Below the pieces are notes generated by a model, which searched no databases, was not told where the DNA came from, and saw only the letters and a list, made by a program, of their open reading frames with translations. Below are positions 1-6,779 of a DNA stretch of 17,812 bases, piece by piece. Numbering within the stretch: position 1 is the stretch's first letter; each line of letters starts with the position of its first letter. The stretch lies in assembly GCA_944345045.1 (NCBI GenBank), contig CALVMI010000070.1, positions 1-17,812 on the forward strand, in the 5' to 3' direction. A program made the position numbers and the translations under genes. This DNA is from an uncultured Bacilli bacterium. Its GTDB lineage: Bacteria; Bacillota_I; Bacilli_A; RF39; UBA660.

Positions 1-70
1 TGAAAACAGGACTCGAACCTGCGACCTACGCGTTACGAGGGCGTTGCTCTACCAACTGAGCTAATTCAGC
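1..70 (-). tRNA. tRNA-Thr (anticodon CGU), 3' end cut by window edge
   Basis: Read on the minus strand, the acceptor 5' arm (GCTGAAT) is at 70-64, followed by a D arm (GCTC...GAGC), the anticodon loop CTCGTAA and a T arm (GCAGG TTCGAGT CCTGT). The loop gives anticodon CGT, which reads the Thr codon ACG. The 3' acceptor strand is seen only as TTTCA at 5-1; the last two paired bases, the discriminator and any CCA lie outside the window. Two positions do not pair: 31:39 is C-C at the base of the anticodon loop, and 7:66 is T-T at the foot of the acceptor stem. The identity is clear. Full functionality is likely but those mismatches deserve a look. Confidence 0.93.
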
Positions 71-82
71 ATGACTGTTATT

Positions 83-111
83 AGTATAATATACTTTTAA
101 AAAAAAATCTA
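83..111 (-). promoter_or_regulatory. Possible promoter of tRNA-Thr
   Basis: A TATACT hexamer at 83-88 lies 12 nt before the tRNA 5' end, which suits a short leader. The hexamer 17 nt upstream (TAGATT, 106-111) is a poor -35 and sits inside the preceding terminator. This is inferred from position and the -10 only; readthrough from upstream is the alternative. Confidence 0.35.
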
Positions 112-133
112 GACATTATAGCTCTAGTTTTTT
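99..133 (-). terminator. Rho-independent terminator after the radical SAM fragment
   Basis: On the minus strand CTAGA (127-123), a 9-nt loop and TCTAG (113-109) form a perfect 5-bp stem. It is flanked by six A upstream and a run of nine T (107-99) downstream, which can extend the helix past one bulged A. It sits 43 nt after the stop of the 176-619 frame and before the tRNA, so it separates the two units. Confidence 0.75.
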
Positions 134-175
134 CTTTTTTTCGTCCATTTTATTTATAATTAAATATTTTTTTGT

Positions 176-619
176 TTATAACATGTTCGTGATTGATGTG
201 GCATTTTTTTTTTTTTTTATACTTACAAAAGTTGGATCAATGACTTTTGTATTTGAAATTTTTTCCATTGTATAATCAGGGTTTTTGATAATTCCTGAAC
301 TTAAAAATAATCCTTCTATGTAATTTCTTCGATAAAAATTCATGGTGATATAGCAAATTTCTTCTGGTGTGAAAGTAGCTCTTTGAATTTGATTGCTACT
401 TCGATTAATACAGTATTTACAATTATAACAACAGCAATTTGAAAATAGAATTTTTAATAAAGAAATACACCTTCCATCTTTAGAAAAAGAATGACATATT
501 CCATATTTAGCTGCATTGCCTAGTCCTCCGGTATTTTTTCTTGTGCTTCCGCTTGAAGAACAAGAAGCATCATATTTAGCACTGTCAGCTAGTATTGCTA
601 GTTTTTCTTGTAAAGTCAT
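176..619 (-). pseudogene. Truncated putative DNA modification/repair radical SAM protein (N-terminal third)
   Basis: The first ~119 of 147 codons match the start of the radical SAM family annotated as 'putative DNA modification/repair radical SAM protein' (uracil-DNA-glycosylase-linked, TIGR03916-like; full members run to roughly 400 residues). Visible hallmarks are the Ser/Gly-rich CSSSGS segment near residue 20, GICHSFSKDGRCISLLK, and the cluster-binding C63-x3-C67-x2-C70 motif, then FYRRNYIEGLFLSSGI. After DYTME (115-119) the similarity stops. The remaining ~28 residues are Lys-rich and unrelated, encoded across a run of 15 A, and end in TAA. Most of the TIM barrel, including the remaining SAM-binding strands, is therefore missing, and no frame of the ~175 bp downstream restores it. 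The 5' end looks intact, with a GGTGAT ribosome binding site 8 nt before ATG and an extended -10. I read it as a decayed gene; expression of a short Fe-S protein cannot be excluded. Confidence 0.8.
204..250. repeat. 15-base A/T homopolymer next to an inverted repeat
   Basis: The plus strand has T15 at 204-218. Nearby, ACAAAAG (225-231) and CTTTTGT (244-250) form a 7-bp inverted repeat with a 12-nt loop. Both lie within the non-homologous tail of the radical SAM fragment, close to where family similarity ends. The tract is prone to slippage and to sequencing error, but one-base gains or losses only give other short tails. Confidence 0.6.
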
Positions 620-636
620 TTTGTATCACCAAGATA

Positions 637-645
637 AGTATATCA
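637..645 (-). promoter_or_regulatory. Extended -10 promoter of the radical SAM fragment
   Basis: The minus strand reads TGATATACT, that is TGn followed by TATACT (4 of 6 core bases plus the TG extension agree well with an extended -10). No good -35 is visible. Transcription would begin about 11 nt before the ATG at 619, leaving only the ribosome binding site as leader. Confidence 0.5.
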
Positions 646-682
646 CAAAAAAGCGAATGTTTGTTTGCTAATTTTTGGCAAA

Positions 683-703
683 TAAAAAGAGCTTTACACT
701 CTT
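683..703 (-). terminator. Terminator of the carD gene
   Basis: On the minus strand AAGAG (703-699), a 7-nt loop and CTCTT (691-687) form a short stem followed by a T-rich tail (TTTAT). The stem starts at the carD stop codon itself. It is a weak helix but well placed, and a promoter for the next gene lies about 40 nt beyond. Confidence 0.6.
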
Positions 704-1179
704 CATTTATTACACTTTGAAATTAAGTATTCTTTTGCTTCTTCTTTGGAAATATTTAAAATAATGGCGATTTCCGTATAAAGTAAATCTTCGGCCATTT
801 CAAAATAATGATGATCTTTATCACTTATTTTTTTGTTATTATCTACTCTTTTTTTATTACGAAGATACGTAGTTTTAATAACTCGAACTAAATCTTCTTC
901 ATTTTCGTTGCGCATCAAATTACGATATTCTTGTTCTAATTCTCTATCTTCTACTTCAATGACTGGAATAGAAGGAATTTTGGAAAGTAATTCTTCTAAT
1001 TCTTTTTTTGTTAATAACTCACGTAAATTTGGATTATCAACTGGAATGGTTAGTTTTAGCGATGAATCATTTACCGGTTCTAAAATAAAACTCTCTCGAT
1101 TTGTAAATTCGTTTAATTTTTTTCCTTTAATTTGGCAAACTTCTTTTTGGTAAATAACGTAATCATCTTTTTTTAACAT
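703..1179 (-). CDS. CarD/CdnL-family RNA polymerase-binding transcription regulator
   Basis: This 158-residue protein has the layout of CarD/CdnL regulators: an N-terminal RNA-polymerase-interacting (Tudor-like) domain over about residues 1-60, beginning with the typical KxDxVIY...G pattern and ending in a VDN-like strand, followed by an all-helical C-terminal part (about 65-158) that in the family contacts promoter DNA. CarD proteins bind the beta subunit and stabilise open complexes, commonly at rRNA and housekeeping promoters. The length (~160) is normal for the short Firmicute type. The C-terminal helices carry the pattern LMRNENEEDLVRVIKTTYLR, typical of the family. Start: ATG preceded by AAGGGGGAG at a 5 to 6 nt spacing, with an extended -10 upstream. 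It follows ligD by 85 nt and ends in its own hairpin, so it is probably a single-gene unit, with possible readthrough from ligD because I see no terminator between them. Confidence 0.88.
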   Translation of the reverse strand: MLKKDDYVIYQKEVCQIKGKKLNEFTNRESFILEPVNDSSLKLTIPVDNPNLRELLTKKELEELLSKIPSIPVIEVEDRELEQEYRNLMRNENEEDLVRVIKTTYLRNKKRVDNNKKISDKDHHYFEMAEDLLYTEIAIILNISKEEAKEYLISKCNK

Positions 1180-1228
1180 AATAAACTCCCCCTTCAGTTC
1201 GTATACTCTTTTTGTTTTTGATAATTCT

Positions 1229-1237
1229 ATTATACCA
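1229..1237 (-). promoter_or_regulatory. Extended -10 promoter of carD
   Basis: The minus strand reads TGGTATAAT: a perfect TATAAT with a TGn extension. There is no recognisable -35 at 16 to 18 nt. It gives a leader of about 43 nt before the carD ATG. It is the best -10 element in the window. Confidence 0.7.
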
Positions 1238-1264
1238 CTTTTTGGAAAATTTCGCCTGCTTTTT

Positions 1265-2620
1265 TTAAAAATAATCTAATAAATCTTGCCATGGATCTTT
1301 TCTTTTTAGTCTTTCTAAAGCTTTTTTCATTGTGATTTCATTTGGCTTTATTTTATCCAATTCGCTCCATTTTATTGGCATCGATACAGGAATGCTTTTT
1401 CTTAGACGAACTGAGTATGGGGCGACACTTGTAGCTTTTTTCGTATTTCTAATCCAATCAATAAATATTTTATTTTTTCTTTCTTTTTTACTTATCTTGC
1501 TTGTATATTTTTCAGGCCATTTTTTCGCCATTAAGTTGGCAATGTTATGAGCAAATTCTTGAAAGCTTGTCCAGTTTTTCATTGGTATAGGTACAACTAC
1601 ATGATAGCCTTTACCACCGCTTGTTTTTAAAAAAGAAGGTAATTTTAACTCATCTAAAATGCTTTTTAAATCTTTTGCTCCTTCACGTACTTTTTCTAAA
1701 GAAAGTTTTTCATCTGGATCTAAATCAAAAATCATTAAATTTGGCTTATTTATTTTAGGAACTGTACTTCCCCATATATGAAATTCATAACTATTCATTT
1801 GTACTTCCGAGAGAAGGCCCTGTTTATCTTTAATATAATAGTAGTCTTCTTTTTTTTCTTTATCATTCGTTATTCTCATTTTTCCTAAATAGTTATTGAT
1901 ATTTTCAAAATGCTTTTTATAAAATTTGTTTTTTTCAATACCTTGTGGACTTCTTATTGTACTCATTAGTCTGTTTTTTATATAAGGAAGCATACGTTCT
2001 GCAATTTTTTCATAGTAGGAAAATATGTCTTCTTTGGTAATTTTATTTTTTCGATCAATGATTTTTTGAGGATTTGTTAAAGTAATTTGACCAGCAAGTT
2101 CCTCCATTGTTTTGCCACTTCGAATACTTGTTGTAAACTTTTTTATATCTTGAAATGGCTCTTCATCTTGTTCTTTAATTAAAAGCCAATTTTCTTCTTT
2201 AAAAGGGATTAATGTCCAATGTCCTTTTAATCTTTTTCCGTGTAAAAGAAATTTTATTGGCTTATTAAAAGAAATTTTTTGATTGATTGGTTCCCAATAT
2301 CCTTCATCAAAGAGCATTACGGTTCCACTGCCGTATTCACCTTTAGGGATCGTTCCTTCAAAATTACGATAGCTTATAGGATGATCTTCTACTTTGATTG
2401 CTAATCTTTTGTCTTTGGGATTATAAGAAGGGCCTTTAGGTATGGCCCAACTTTTTAAAACTCCATGATATTCTAATCTTAAATCGAAATGATCTTTTCT
2501 AGCTAAGTGGTGTTGAACGACAAAATGAAGTTTTTTGGTGCTTTTTTTCTTTATTCCTAATGGTTCTTTTGTTTTTTTAAAATTTCTTTTTTGATTATAT
2601 TTTGCTAATTTTTTTGCCAT
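1265..2620 (-). CDS. LigD-like protein: 3'-phosphoesterase plus primase-polymerase, no ligase domain
   Basis: Residues ~30-155 are a LigD 3'-phosphoesterase (PE) domain: H38, H44, D46, R48, H80 and Y84 line up, at a constant offset of four, with the Pseudomonas LigD active-site residues I recall (H42, H48, D50, R52, H84, Y88). Residues ~195-451 are a LigD-type archaeo-eukaryotic primase/polymerase (POL) domain: the metal-binding DLD pair D299/D301, the SGGKGYH loop (334-340), the third acidic residue D388 in FIDW, and the R405/R407 pair. In bacterial non-homologous end joining, PE trims 3' ends and POL adds (ribo)nucleotides at breaks held by Ku. The ATP-dependent ligase domain (KxDG motif) that normally shares this chain is absent, and no Ku or ligase gene is in the window. 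The N-terminus is Lys-rich. Start: ATG with AAGAGG about 8 nt upstream, inside a hairpin. A role in end repair is inferred from the domains; the domain calls are firm. Confidence 0.93.
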   Translation of the reverse strand: MAKKLAKYNQKRNFKKTKEPLGIKKKSTKKLHFVVQHHLARKDHFDLRLEYHGVLKSWAIPKGPSYNPKDKRLAIKVEDHPISYRNFEGTIPKGEYGSGTVMLFDEGYWEPINQKISFNKPIKFLLHGKRLKGHWTLIPFKEENWLLIKEQDEEPFQDIKKFTTSIRSGKTMEELAGQITLTNPQKIIDRKNKITKEDIFSYYEKIAERMLPYIKNRLMSTIRSPQGIEKNKFYKKHFENINNYLGKMRITNDKEKKEDYYYIKDKQGLLSEVQMNSYEFHIWGSTVPKINKPNLMIFDLDPDEKLSLEKVREGAKDLKSILDELKLPSFLKTSGGKGYHVVVPIPMKNWTSFQEFAHNIANLMAKKWPEKYTSKISKKERKNKIFIDWIRNTKKATSVAPYSVRLRKSIPVSMPIKWSELDKIKPNEITMKKALERLKRKDPWQDLLDYF

Positions 2621-2623
2621 AAT

Positions 2624-2660
2624 AAAAACCTCTTTTTTAGTATTTTACAAAGAGGTTTTT
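2624..2660 (-). terminator. Terminator-like hairpin that also contains the ligD ribosome binding site
   Basis: AAAAACCTCTTT at 2624-2635 and AAAGAGGTTTTT at 2649-2660 are perfect complements: a 12-bp stem with a 13-nt loop. Read on the minus strand, it follows the thioredoxin-like gene by about 10 nt, and its 3' arm ends in TTTTT, as a rho-independent terminator would. The same 3' arm carries AAGAGG, the only Shine-Dalgarno candidate for the ATG at 2618-2620. So the element is either a plain terminator with a start squeezed against it, or an RNA switch limiting ligD translation. The stem is near-symmetric and could act in both directions. Confidence 0.7.
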
Positions 2661-2670
2661 TTATACTTTA

Positions 2671-3282
2671 TTAAGCTTTTATGTTTTTCTTTTTCGATAC
2701 GTTATATCCGATCAACAAAACTAATACTACTACAACACCAAATATGAAGGCTAATACTGCGCCTGTGGCATTAAGTCCTTCAGGTTCAATTACATCTAAA
2801 TTTCCGCTTTCTATTTCGGCAACTACATCATATGGTTCATCACTTGCAATTAAGTTATCAATAGCTTCTACGATTGCTTCATCATCACTTGGTGCATAGC
2901 CATTAAATGCTTCTTGACCAATAACCATATAAGGATATCCGGTTATAGTATCGCCAAATTTAGCGCCTACTTGTTCATATAAAGACCAATTATCTTCATT
3001 ATTGGCAACTTCATACACTACAAAATTTACTTTATCCTGATATTCTTCAGCAATTGTTCCTAAATATGTTAGTAGTCTTTGACAATATCCACAACCATCA
3101 CCACGAAAGACATAAATATTTGGTAAGTCTTCTGATGCTTCTTTCTCTTCAAAATCACAAGTCAATTCTTCAGCATCACAAGCTTCTTTCAATGTTTCTG
3201 TTGTCACTTCTGCATTTGCTGTCGTAAGAAATAGGAAAGAAGAAAAAACAAGTAAAACTGTAATTACTCCTTTTTTTATCAT
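2671..3282 (-). CDS. Exported membrane-anchored thioredoxin-fold protein (CGYC)
   Basis: Starting at the ATG at 3280-3282, the 203-residue product begins MIKKG followed by a hydrophobic stretch and an ANA|E cleavage site: a signal peptide of about 24 residues. A thioredoxin-like domain follows (about 52-150), with the redox pair C64-G-Y-C67 and the expected cis-proline P117 in GYPYMVIG. Near the C-terminus a hydrophobic segment (about 173-193) is followed by KKKNIK, so the protein should sit in the membrane with its thioredoxin domain outside. Two further cysteines (C35, C42) precede the domain. The likely role is thiol-disulfide exchange on exported proteins, or another extracytoplasmic redox step; the partner is unknown and no DsbB/CcdA-like gene is adjacent. 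A longer frame begins at 3315, but GGGAG lies 10 nt before the chosen ATG and the longer version would spoil the signal peptide. It has its own extended -10. Confidence 0.85.
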   Translation of the reverse strand: MIKKGVITVLLVFSSFLFLTTANAEVTTETLKEACDAEELTCDFEEKEASEDLPNIYVFRGDGCGYCQRLLTYLGTIAEEYQDKVNFVVYEVANNEDNWSLYEQVGAKFGDTITGYPYMVIGQEAFNGYAPSDDEAIVEAIDNLIASDEPYDVVAEIESGNLDVIEPEGLNATGAVLAFIFGVVVVLVLLIGYNVSKKKNIKA

Positions 3283-3303
3283 TTGTACATCACTCCCAAA
3301 ACA

Positions 3304-3333
3304 AGTATAACACAAAACAAAAAAAGAAGAAGA
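3304..3333 (-). promoter_or_regulatory. Extended -10 promoter of the thioredoxin-like gene
   Basis: The minus strand reads TGTTATACT at 3312-3304, an extended -10. A weak -35 (TTCTTC, 3328-3333) falls within the 3' half of the preceding terminator. It gives a leader of about 15 nt before the ATG at 3282. Confidence 0.6.
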
Positions 3334-3349
3334 AATAATCTTCTTTTTT
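3319..3349 (-). terminator. Terminator of the pyruvate:ferredoxin oxidoreductase gene
   Basis: On the minus strand AAAAAAGAAGA (3349-3339), an 8-nt loop and TCTTCTTTTTT (3330-3320) form an 11-bp perfect stem ending in a T run. It lies 24 nt after the stop codon at 3374. Confidence 0.82.
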
Positions 3350-3373
3350 CACATAACTTTCATATTTTTTTTG

Positions 3374-6300
3374 TTATTTTTCAGAATTTGTTTCATTATT
3401 GGCTATTTTTTCATAGTATTCATATCTCTTAATAGCTGCGATTCGATTATTTTCTAAAAGTTCTTTGGCCATCTTTTCATTTTTCATACTTAAAGAGCGG
3501 TAGCGAACTTCTCTTTCTAAAAATTCATGATATTTATCAAATTCTGGTGTTTTTGAATCAATATACAATCTTTCATCTTCTGGTTTGTAGCGCATTAAAA
3601 TTGTGTATCCCACTTCAACGGCAAGTTTCTGCTCTTCTGTTGTACAGCTCATACCACCTTTAATTCCATGTTCGATACATGGACAATAAGCAATAATGAT
3701 ACTTGGTCCATTATGCGCTTCTGCTTCTTTAAATACTTTTAATGTTTGCATCATGTTGGCCCCTAAAGATATACTTGCAACATAACAATTCGGATAACTC
3801 ATAGCAATTCTAAATAAATCTTTTTTGTGAGATCTTTTTCCCAAATCGGCAAATTCAGCGACTTGTCCAATATGACTTGATTTACTCATTTGGCCTCCAG
3901 TGTTTGAATAGACCTCAGTATCTAATACTAGTACTTTAATGTTTTCTTCTGATGATAATACATGATCGATACCACCGAAGCCAATATCATATGCCCAACC
4001 ATCGCCACCAATAGCCCAGACAGTTCTAGCAGGAACATAATCTAATAAACTACTTAATTCTTTAGAAATGTTTTCTTTAGATAATTCTTCTTGAACTTTT
4101 TTTGTGATTTCATAATTATCTTTATTGTTTAACCATTCTTGATACAATTCTTTTATTTTTTCATCGACATGAGATAGTTCATTTGTCATAATGTTGGCGA
4201 TTCTTTGTCGTTTGTTTTGATAAGAAAGATGCATACCATAGGCAAATTCTGCATTATCTTCAAATAAGCTGTTAGCCCACGGAATCGTGTATGGCGTTGA
4301 AGGTGCACTTCCACCATAAATTGAAGAACATCCTGTCGCATTAGCTAAAACTATTTTCTCGCCATAAAGTTGAGTTAATAATTTAATATAGGCTGTCTCG
4401 CCACATCCAGCACAGGCACCTGAGAAAGCAAATTTTGGCGTTTCTAATTGACTTCCTTTAATAGTGAATTTTGGAAATTTTTGAGGATTTTCATATCCAG
4501 TAAAGTATTGATCCGCTTCCTTTTGCTTTTCTTCATCGTAATTGCCTAAATATAATGCTTTTTTACCATTTTTGCCAGGGCAAATTTTGACACAAAGACC
4601 GCATCCAGTGCAATCAGCTTCAGAGACACTTATTAGATAATAATATTCACTAGCTCCTAGTGCAACTGGGCCTTTTTCTTCTTTTATTAAAAATGGACGA
4701 ATAACGGCATGTGGACAAACAAAGGCACACATTCCACATTGAATACAATTTTCAGGAATCCATTTTGATACTAAACTAGAAATTTTTCTTTTTTCTTTTA
4801 AGGCAAGACCACCTTCGAATTCTCCTTTACTTAAAGGAGTAACTTCTTTGACTGTTAATTCGTTTCCTAATCTAGCATTTATTTTTTCGATAATATTTTT
4901 TGGAATGTTATTTTGATTTATTTCTTCATTTGTTTTGGTCACAACTAATTTTCGAACTTGTTTTGAAGCTTCTAAAATAGCTTTTTGATTATTTTTTACA
5001 ACATCTTCACCTTTTGTTCTAAAGCTTTTTTCAATAGAATCATTTAATATATCAATTGCATTTTCTTCACCTAATAAATTTAAAATAATGATTTCCATAA
5101 TTTTGCTTATCTTACCTGGCAAATGATTTTTCATGGCGATTGTGTCAGCATCGATTGTTAATACTTTGATGTTTTTCTCTAATATATTTTGAATATCTTT
5201 TTTTTGCATTTTTTCTAAACATTTTTTTTCATCTTTAGTGTTAATAAGTAAAATGCTATTTGTTTTTGCTTTATCTAATAAAATGTATTTTTCAAAATAT
5301 TCGTCTTTTGTTACTACAGTTAAATTTGAAGCAGTAACATAATATGGAGCATGAATTTTTTGCTGGGCAATTCGCAAGTGGCTAACTGTAACACCTCCAC
5401 TTTTTTTTGAATCATATTCAAAGTATCCTTGAACATAATTTTTTTCTCCTAAAATGTGCATGATGTCTTTACTTGCTGAAACCATACCATCTGAACCAAA
5501 ACCGTAAATTTGAATTTCATATGCTTGAAGATTTACTTTATACTCTTTAGTTATTAAACTCGTGTTATTTAAATCATCAACGATACCAATTGTAAAATTG
5601 TTTTTAGGATTATTTTCTAACATTTCAAATACAGCATAAATGTCTTTTGGCGTTGTATTTTTACTAGATAAACCATATCTTCCGCCAACAATTTCAATAT
5701 CTTTATCCTTTAGGCTTGCTAGAACATCTAAATATAATGGCTCTCCACTGCTACCCGATTCTTTTGTGCGATCTAACACGGCAATTTTCTTTACAGTTTT
5801 CGGTAACACTTTTTCCAAATATTTTTGACTAAATGGTCTATATAAACGAACGGTAATACAACCTATAGGGTTTCCTTTTTTTCTTTCATTATCCACAACT
5901 AATTTGATGGTATCTGTAACACTTCCCATAGCAATAATAATGTTCTTAGCATTTACATCGCCATAATATTCAAATGGTGCATAACTAGTATCGGCTAAAG
6001 TATTTATCTTTTGCATGTATTCATTTACAATATCAGGAATTTGCTCATATAATGGTGATCTTGCTTCAACACTTTGAAAATATATATCTTCTGTTTCTGA
6101 CATTCCAAATTGTTTTTCTTTTCCAATATTTAATGATCGTTCTTTAAATTCTTTTAACTTTTTTTCATCAAGTAAAGCAAGTAAATTTTCACGACTTAAT
6201 GGTTCGATAACGTTTAATTCATGACTTGTTCTAAAACCATCAAAAAAATGTAGGAATGGTAATGATCCTTTAATAGCCGACAAGTGAGCAACGGCAGCTA

Positions 6301-6745
6301 AGTGATAAGCACTTTCTACATTTGAACTAGCAAGCATACAAAATCCAGTTTGCCTTGCAGCGTAAATGTCTGAATGATCGCCAAAAATAGAAAGAGCATG
6401 AGTTGCAACTGTTCTTGAAGCTACATGAATTACGCCAGGCAAACATTCTCCTGCCATTTTATACATATTGGGAATCATTAAAAGTAGGCCTTGGCTTGCC
6501 GTAAAGGTTGAAGCAAGCGAACCAGCTAAAAGTGCTCCATGCATTGCTCCTGCAGCGCCAGCTTCAGATTGCATTTCGGTTACATGAACAATATCATTAA
6601 ACAAATTTTTTACTTGTTTACTACTTTGAGCATCCATGTTACTTGCCATCGGACTCGAAGGCGTGATTGGATAGATACTTGCTACTTCACTAAAAAGATA
6701 TGACATCATGGAACATGCTGTATTTCCATCAACTATTTGTTTCAT
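3374..6745 (-). CDS. nifJ: Pyruvate:ferredoxin (flavodoxin) oxidoreductase
   Basis: This single-chain enzyme oxidises pyruvate and CoA to acetyl-CoA and CO2 and reduces ferredoxin or flavodoxin; it is cytoplasmic and central to anaerobic energy metabolism. From the ATG at 6743-6745 (1123 residues, close to the usual ~1170), the N-terminal domain has YPITPSSPMA with T28 and the arginine R111 that bind pyruvate. The middle holds a ferredoxin module with two CxxCxxCxxxC motifs (C667/670/673/677 and C712/715/718/722). The C-terminal domain binds thiamine diphosphate (GDGWAYDIG near 914 and TEVYSNTGGQ near 943) and has the third cluster ligands C778, C781, C806 and C1034; the SLGAN asparagine is N997. 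A frame extends three codons upstream to a GTG, but AGGATG lies 8 nt before the ATG, which decides the start. It has its own extended -10 and a strong terminator, so it is probably monocistronic and highly expressed. Confidence 0.97.
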   Translation of the reverse strand: MKQIVDGNTACSMMSYLFSEVASIYPITPSSPMASNMDAQSSKQVKNLFNDIVHVTEMQSEAGAAGAMHGALLAGSLASTFTASQGLLLMIPNMYKMAGECLPGVIHVASRTVATHALSIFGDHSDIYAARQTGFCMLASSNVESAYHLAAVAHLSAIKGSLPFLHFFDGFRTSHELNVIEPLSRENLLALLDEKKLKEFKERSLNIGKEKQFGMSETEDIYFQSVEARSPLYEQIPDIVNEYMQKINTLADTSYAPFEYYGDVNAKNIIIAMGSVTDTIKLVVDNERKKGNPIGCITVRLYRPFSQKYLEKVLPKTVKKIAVLDRTKESGSSGEPLYLDVLASLKDKDIEIVGGRYGLSSKNTTPKDIYAVFEMLENNPKNNFTIGIVDDLNNTSLITKEYKVNLQAYEIQIYGFGSDGMVSASKDIMHILGEKNYVQGYFEYDSKKSGGVTVSHLRIAQQKIHAPYYVTASNLTVVTKDEYFEKYILLDKAKTNSILLINTKDEKKCLEKMQKKDIQNILEKNIKVLTIDADTIAMKNHLPGKISKIMEIIILNLLGEENAIDILNDSIEKSFRTKGEDVVKNNQKAILEASKQVRKLVVTKTNEEINQNNIPKNIIEKINARLGNELTVKEVTPLSKGEFEGGLALKEKRKISSLVSKWIPENCIQCGMCAFVCPHAVIRPFLIKEEKGPVALGASEYYYLISVSEADCTGCGLCVKICPGKNGKKALYLGNYDEEKQKEADQYFTGYENPQKFPKFTIKGSQLETPKFAFSGACAGCGETAYIKLLTQLYGEKIVLANATGCSSIYGGSAPSTPYTIPWANSLFEDNAEFAYGMHLSYQNKRQRIANIMTNELSHVDEKIKELYQEWLNNKDNYEITKKVQEELSKENISKELSSLLDYVPARTVWAIGGDGWAYDIGFGGIDHVLSSEENIKVLVLDTEVYSNTGGQMSKSSHIGQVAEFADLGKRSHKKDLFRIAMSYPNCYVASISLGANMMQTLKVFKEAEAHNGPSIIIAYCPCIEHGIKGGMSCTTEEQKLAVEVGYTILMRYKPEDERLYIDSKTPEFDKYHEFLEREVRYRSLSMKNEKMAKELLENNRIAAIKRYEYYEKIANNETNSEK

Positions 6746-6770
6746 TAAGAACACATCCTATTCTATTTTT

Positions 6771-6779
6771 ATTATAACA
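6771..6779 (-). promoter_or_regulatory. Extended -10 promoter of the pyruvate:ferredoxin oxidoreductase gene
   Basis: The minus strand reads TGTTATAAT, a consensus extended -10 that overlaps the stop codon of the upstream hydrolase gene. No convincing -35 is seen. The leader would be about 19 nt. Confidence 0.65.

Noticed and set aside
115..120. Perfect TATAAT on the minus strand as the tRNA promoter
   Set aside because: It lies in the loop of the terminator at 99-133 and has no -35 or TG extension; AT-rich loops give such matches by chance.
176..230. A simple frameshift in the A15 tract explaining the short radical SAM protein
   Set aside because: Adding or removing one A gives only 17 to 18 more codons with no similarity to the family; the missing ~300 residues are not downstream.
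664..682. Hairpin TTTGC/GCAAA between carD and the radical SAM fragment as a second terminator
   Set aside because: The 5-bp stem is not followed by a T run on the minus strand, and the hairpin at 687-703 already serves carD.
703..705. UGA as Trp (mycoplasma-type code)
   Set aside because: UGA ends carD, the PTPS-related gene and the ABC ATPase at natural family ends, and Trp residues are encoded by UGG.
833..1153. Plus-strand open frame opposite carD
   Set aside because: Its product is Ser/Phe-rich with no recognisable domain, and it has no role beside the well-supported carD frame; it mirrors that gene's codons.
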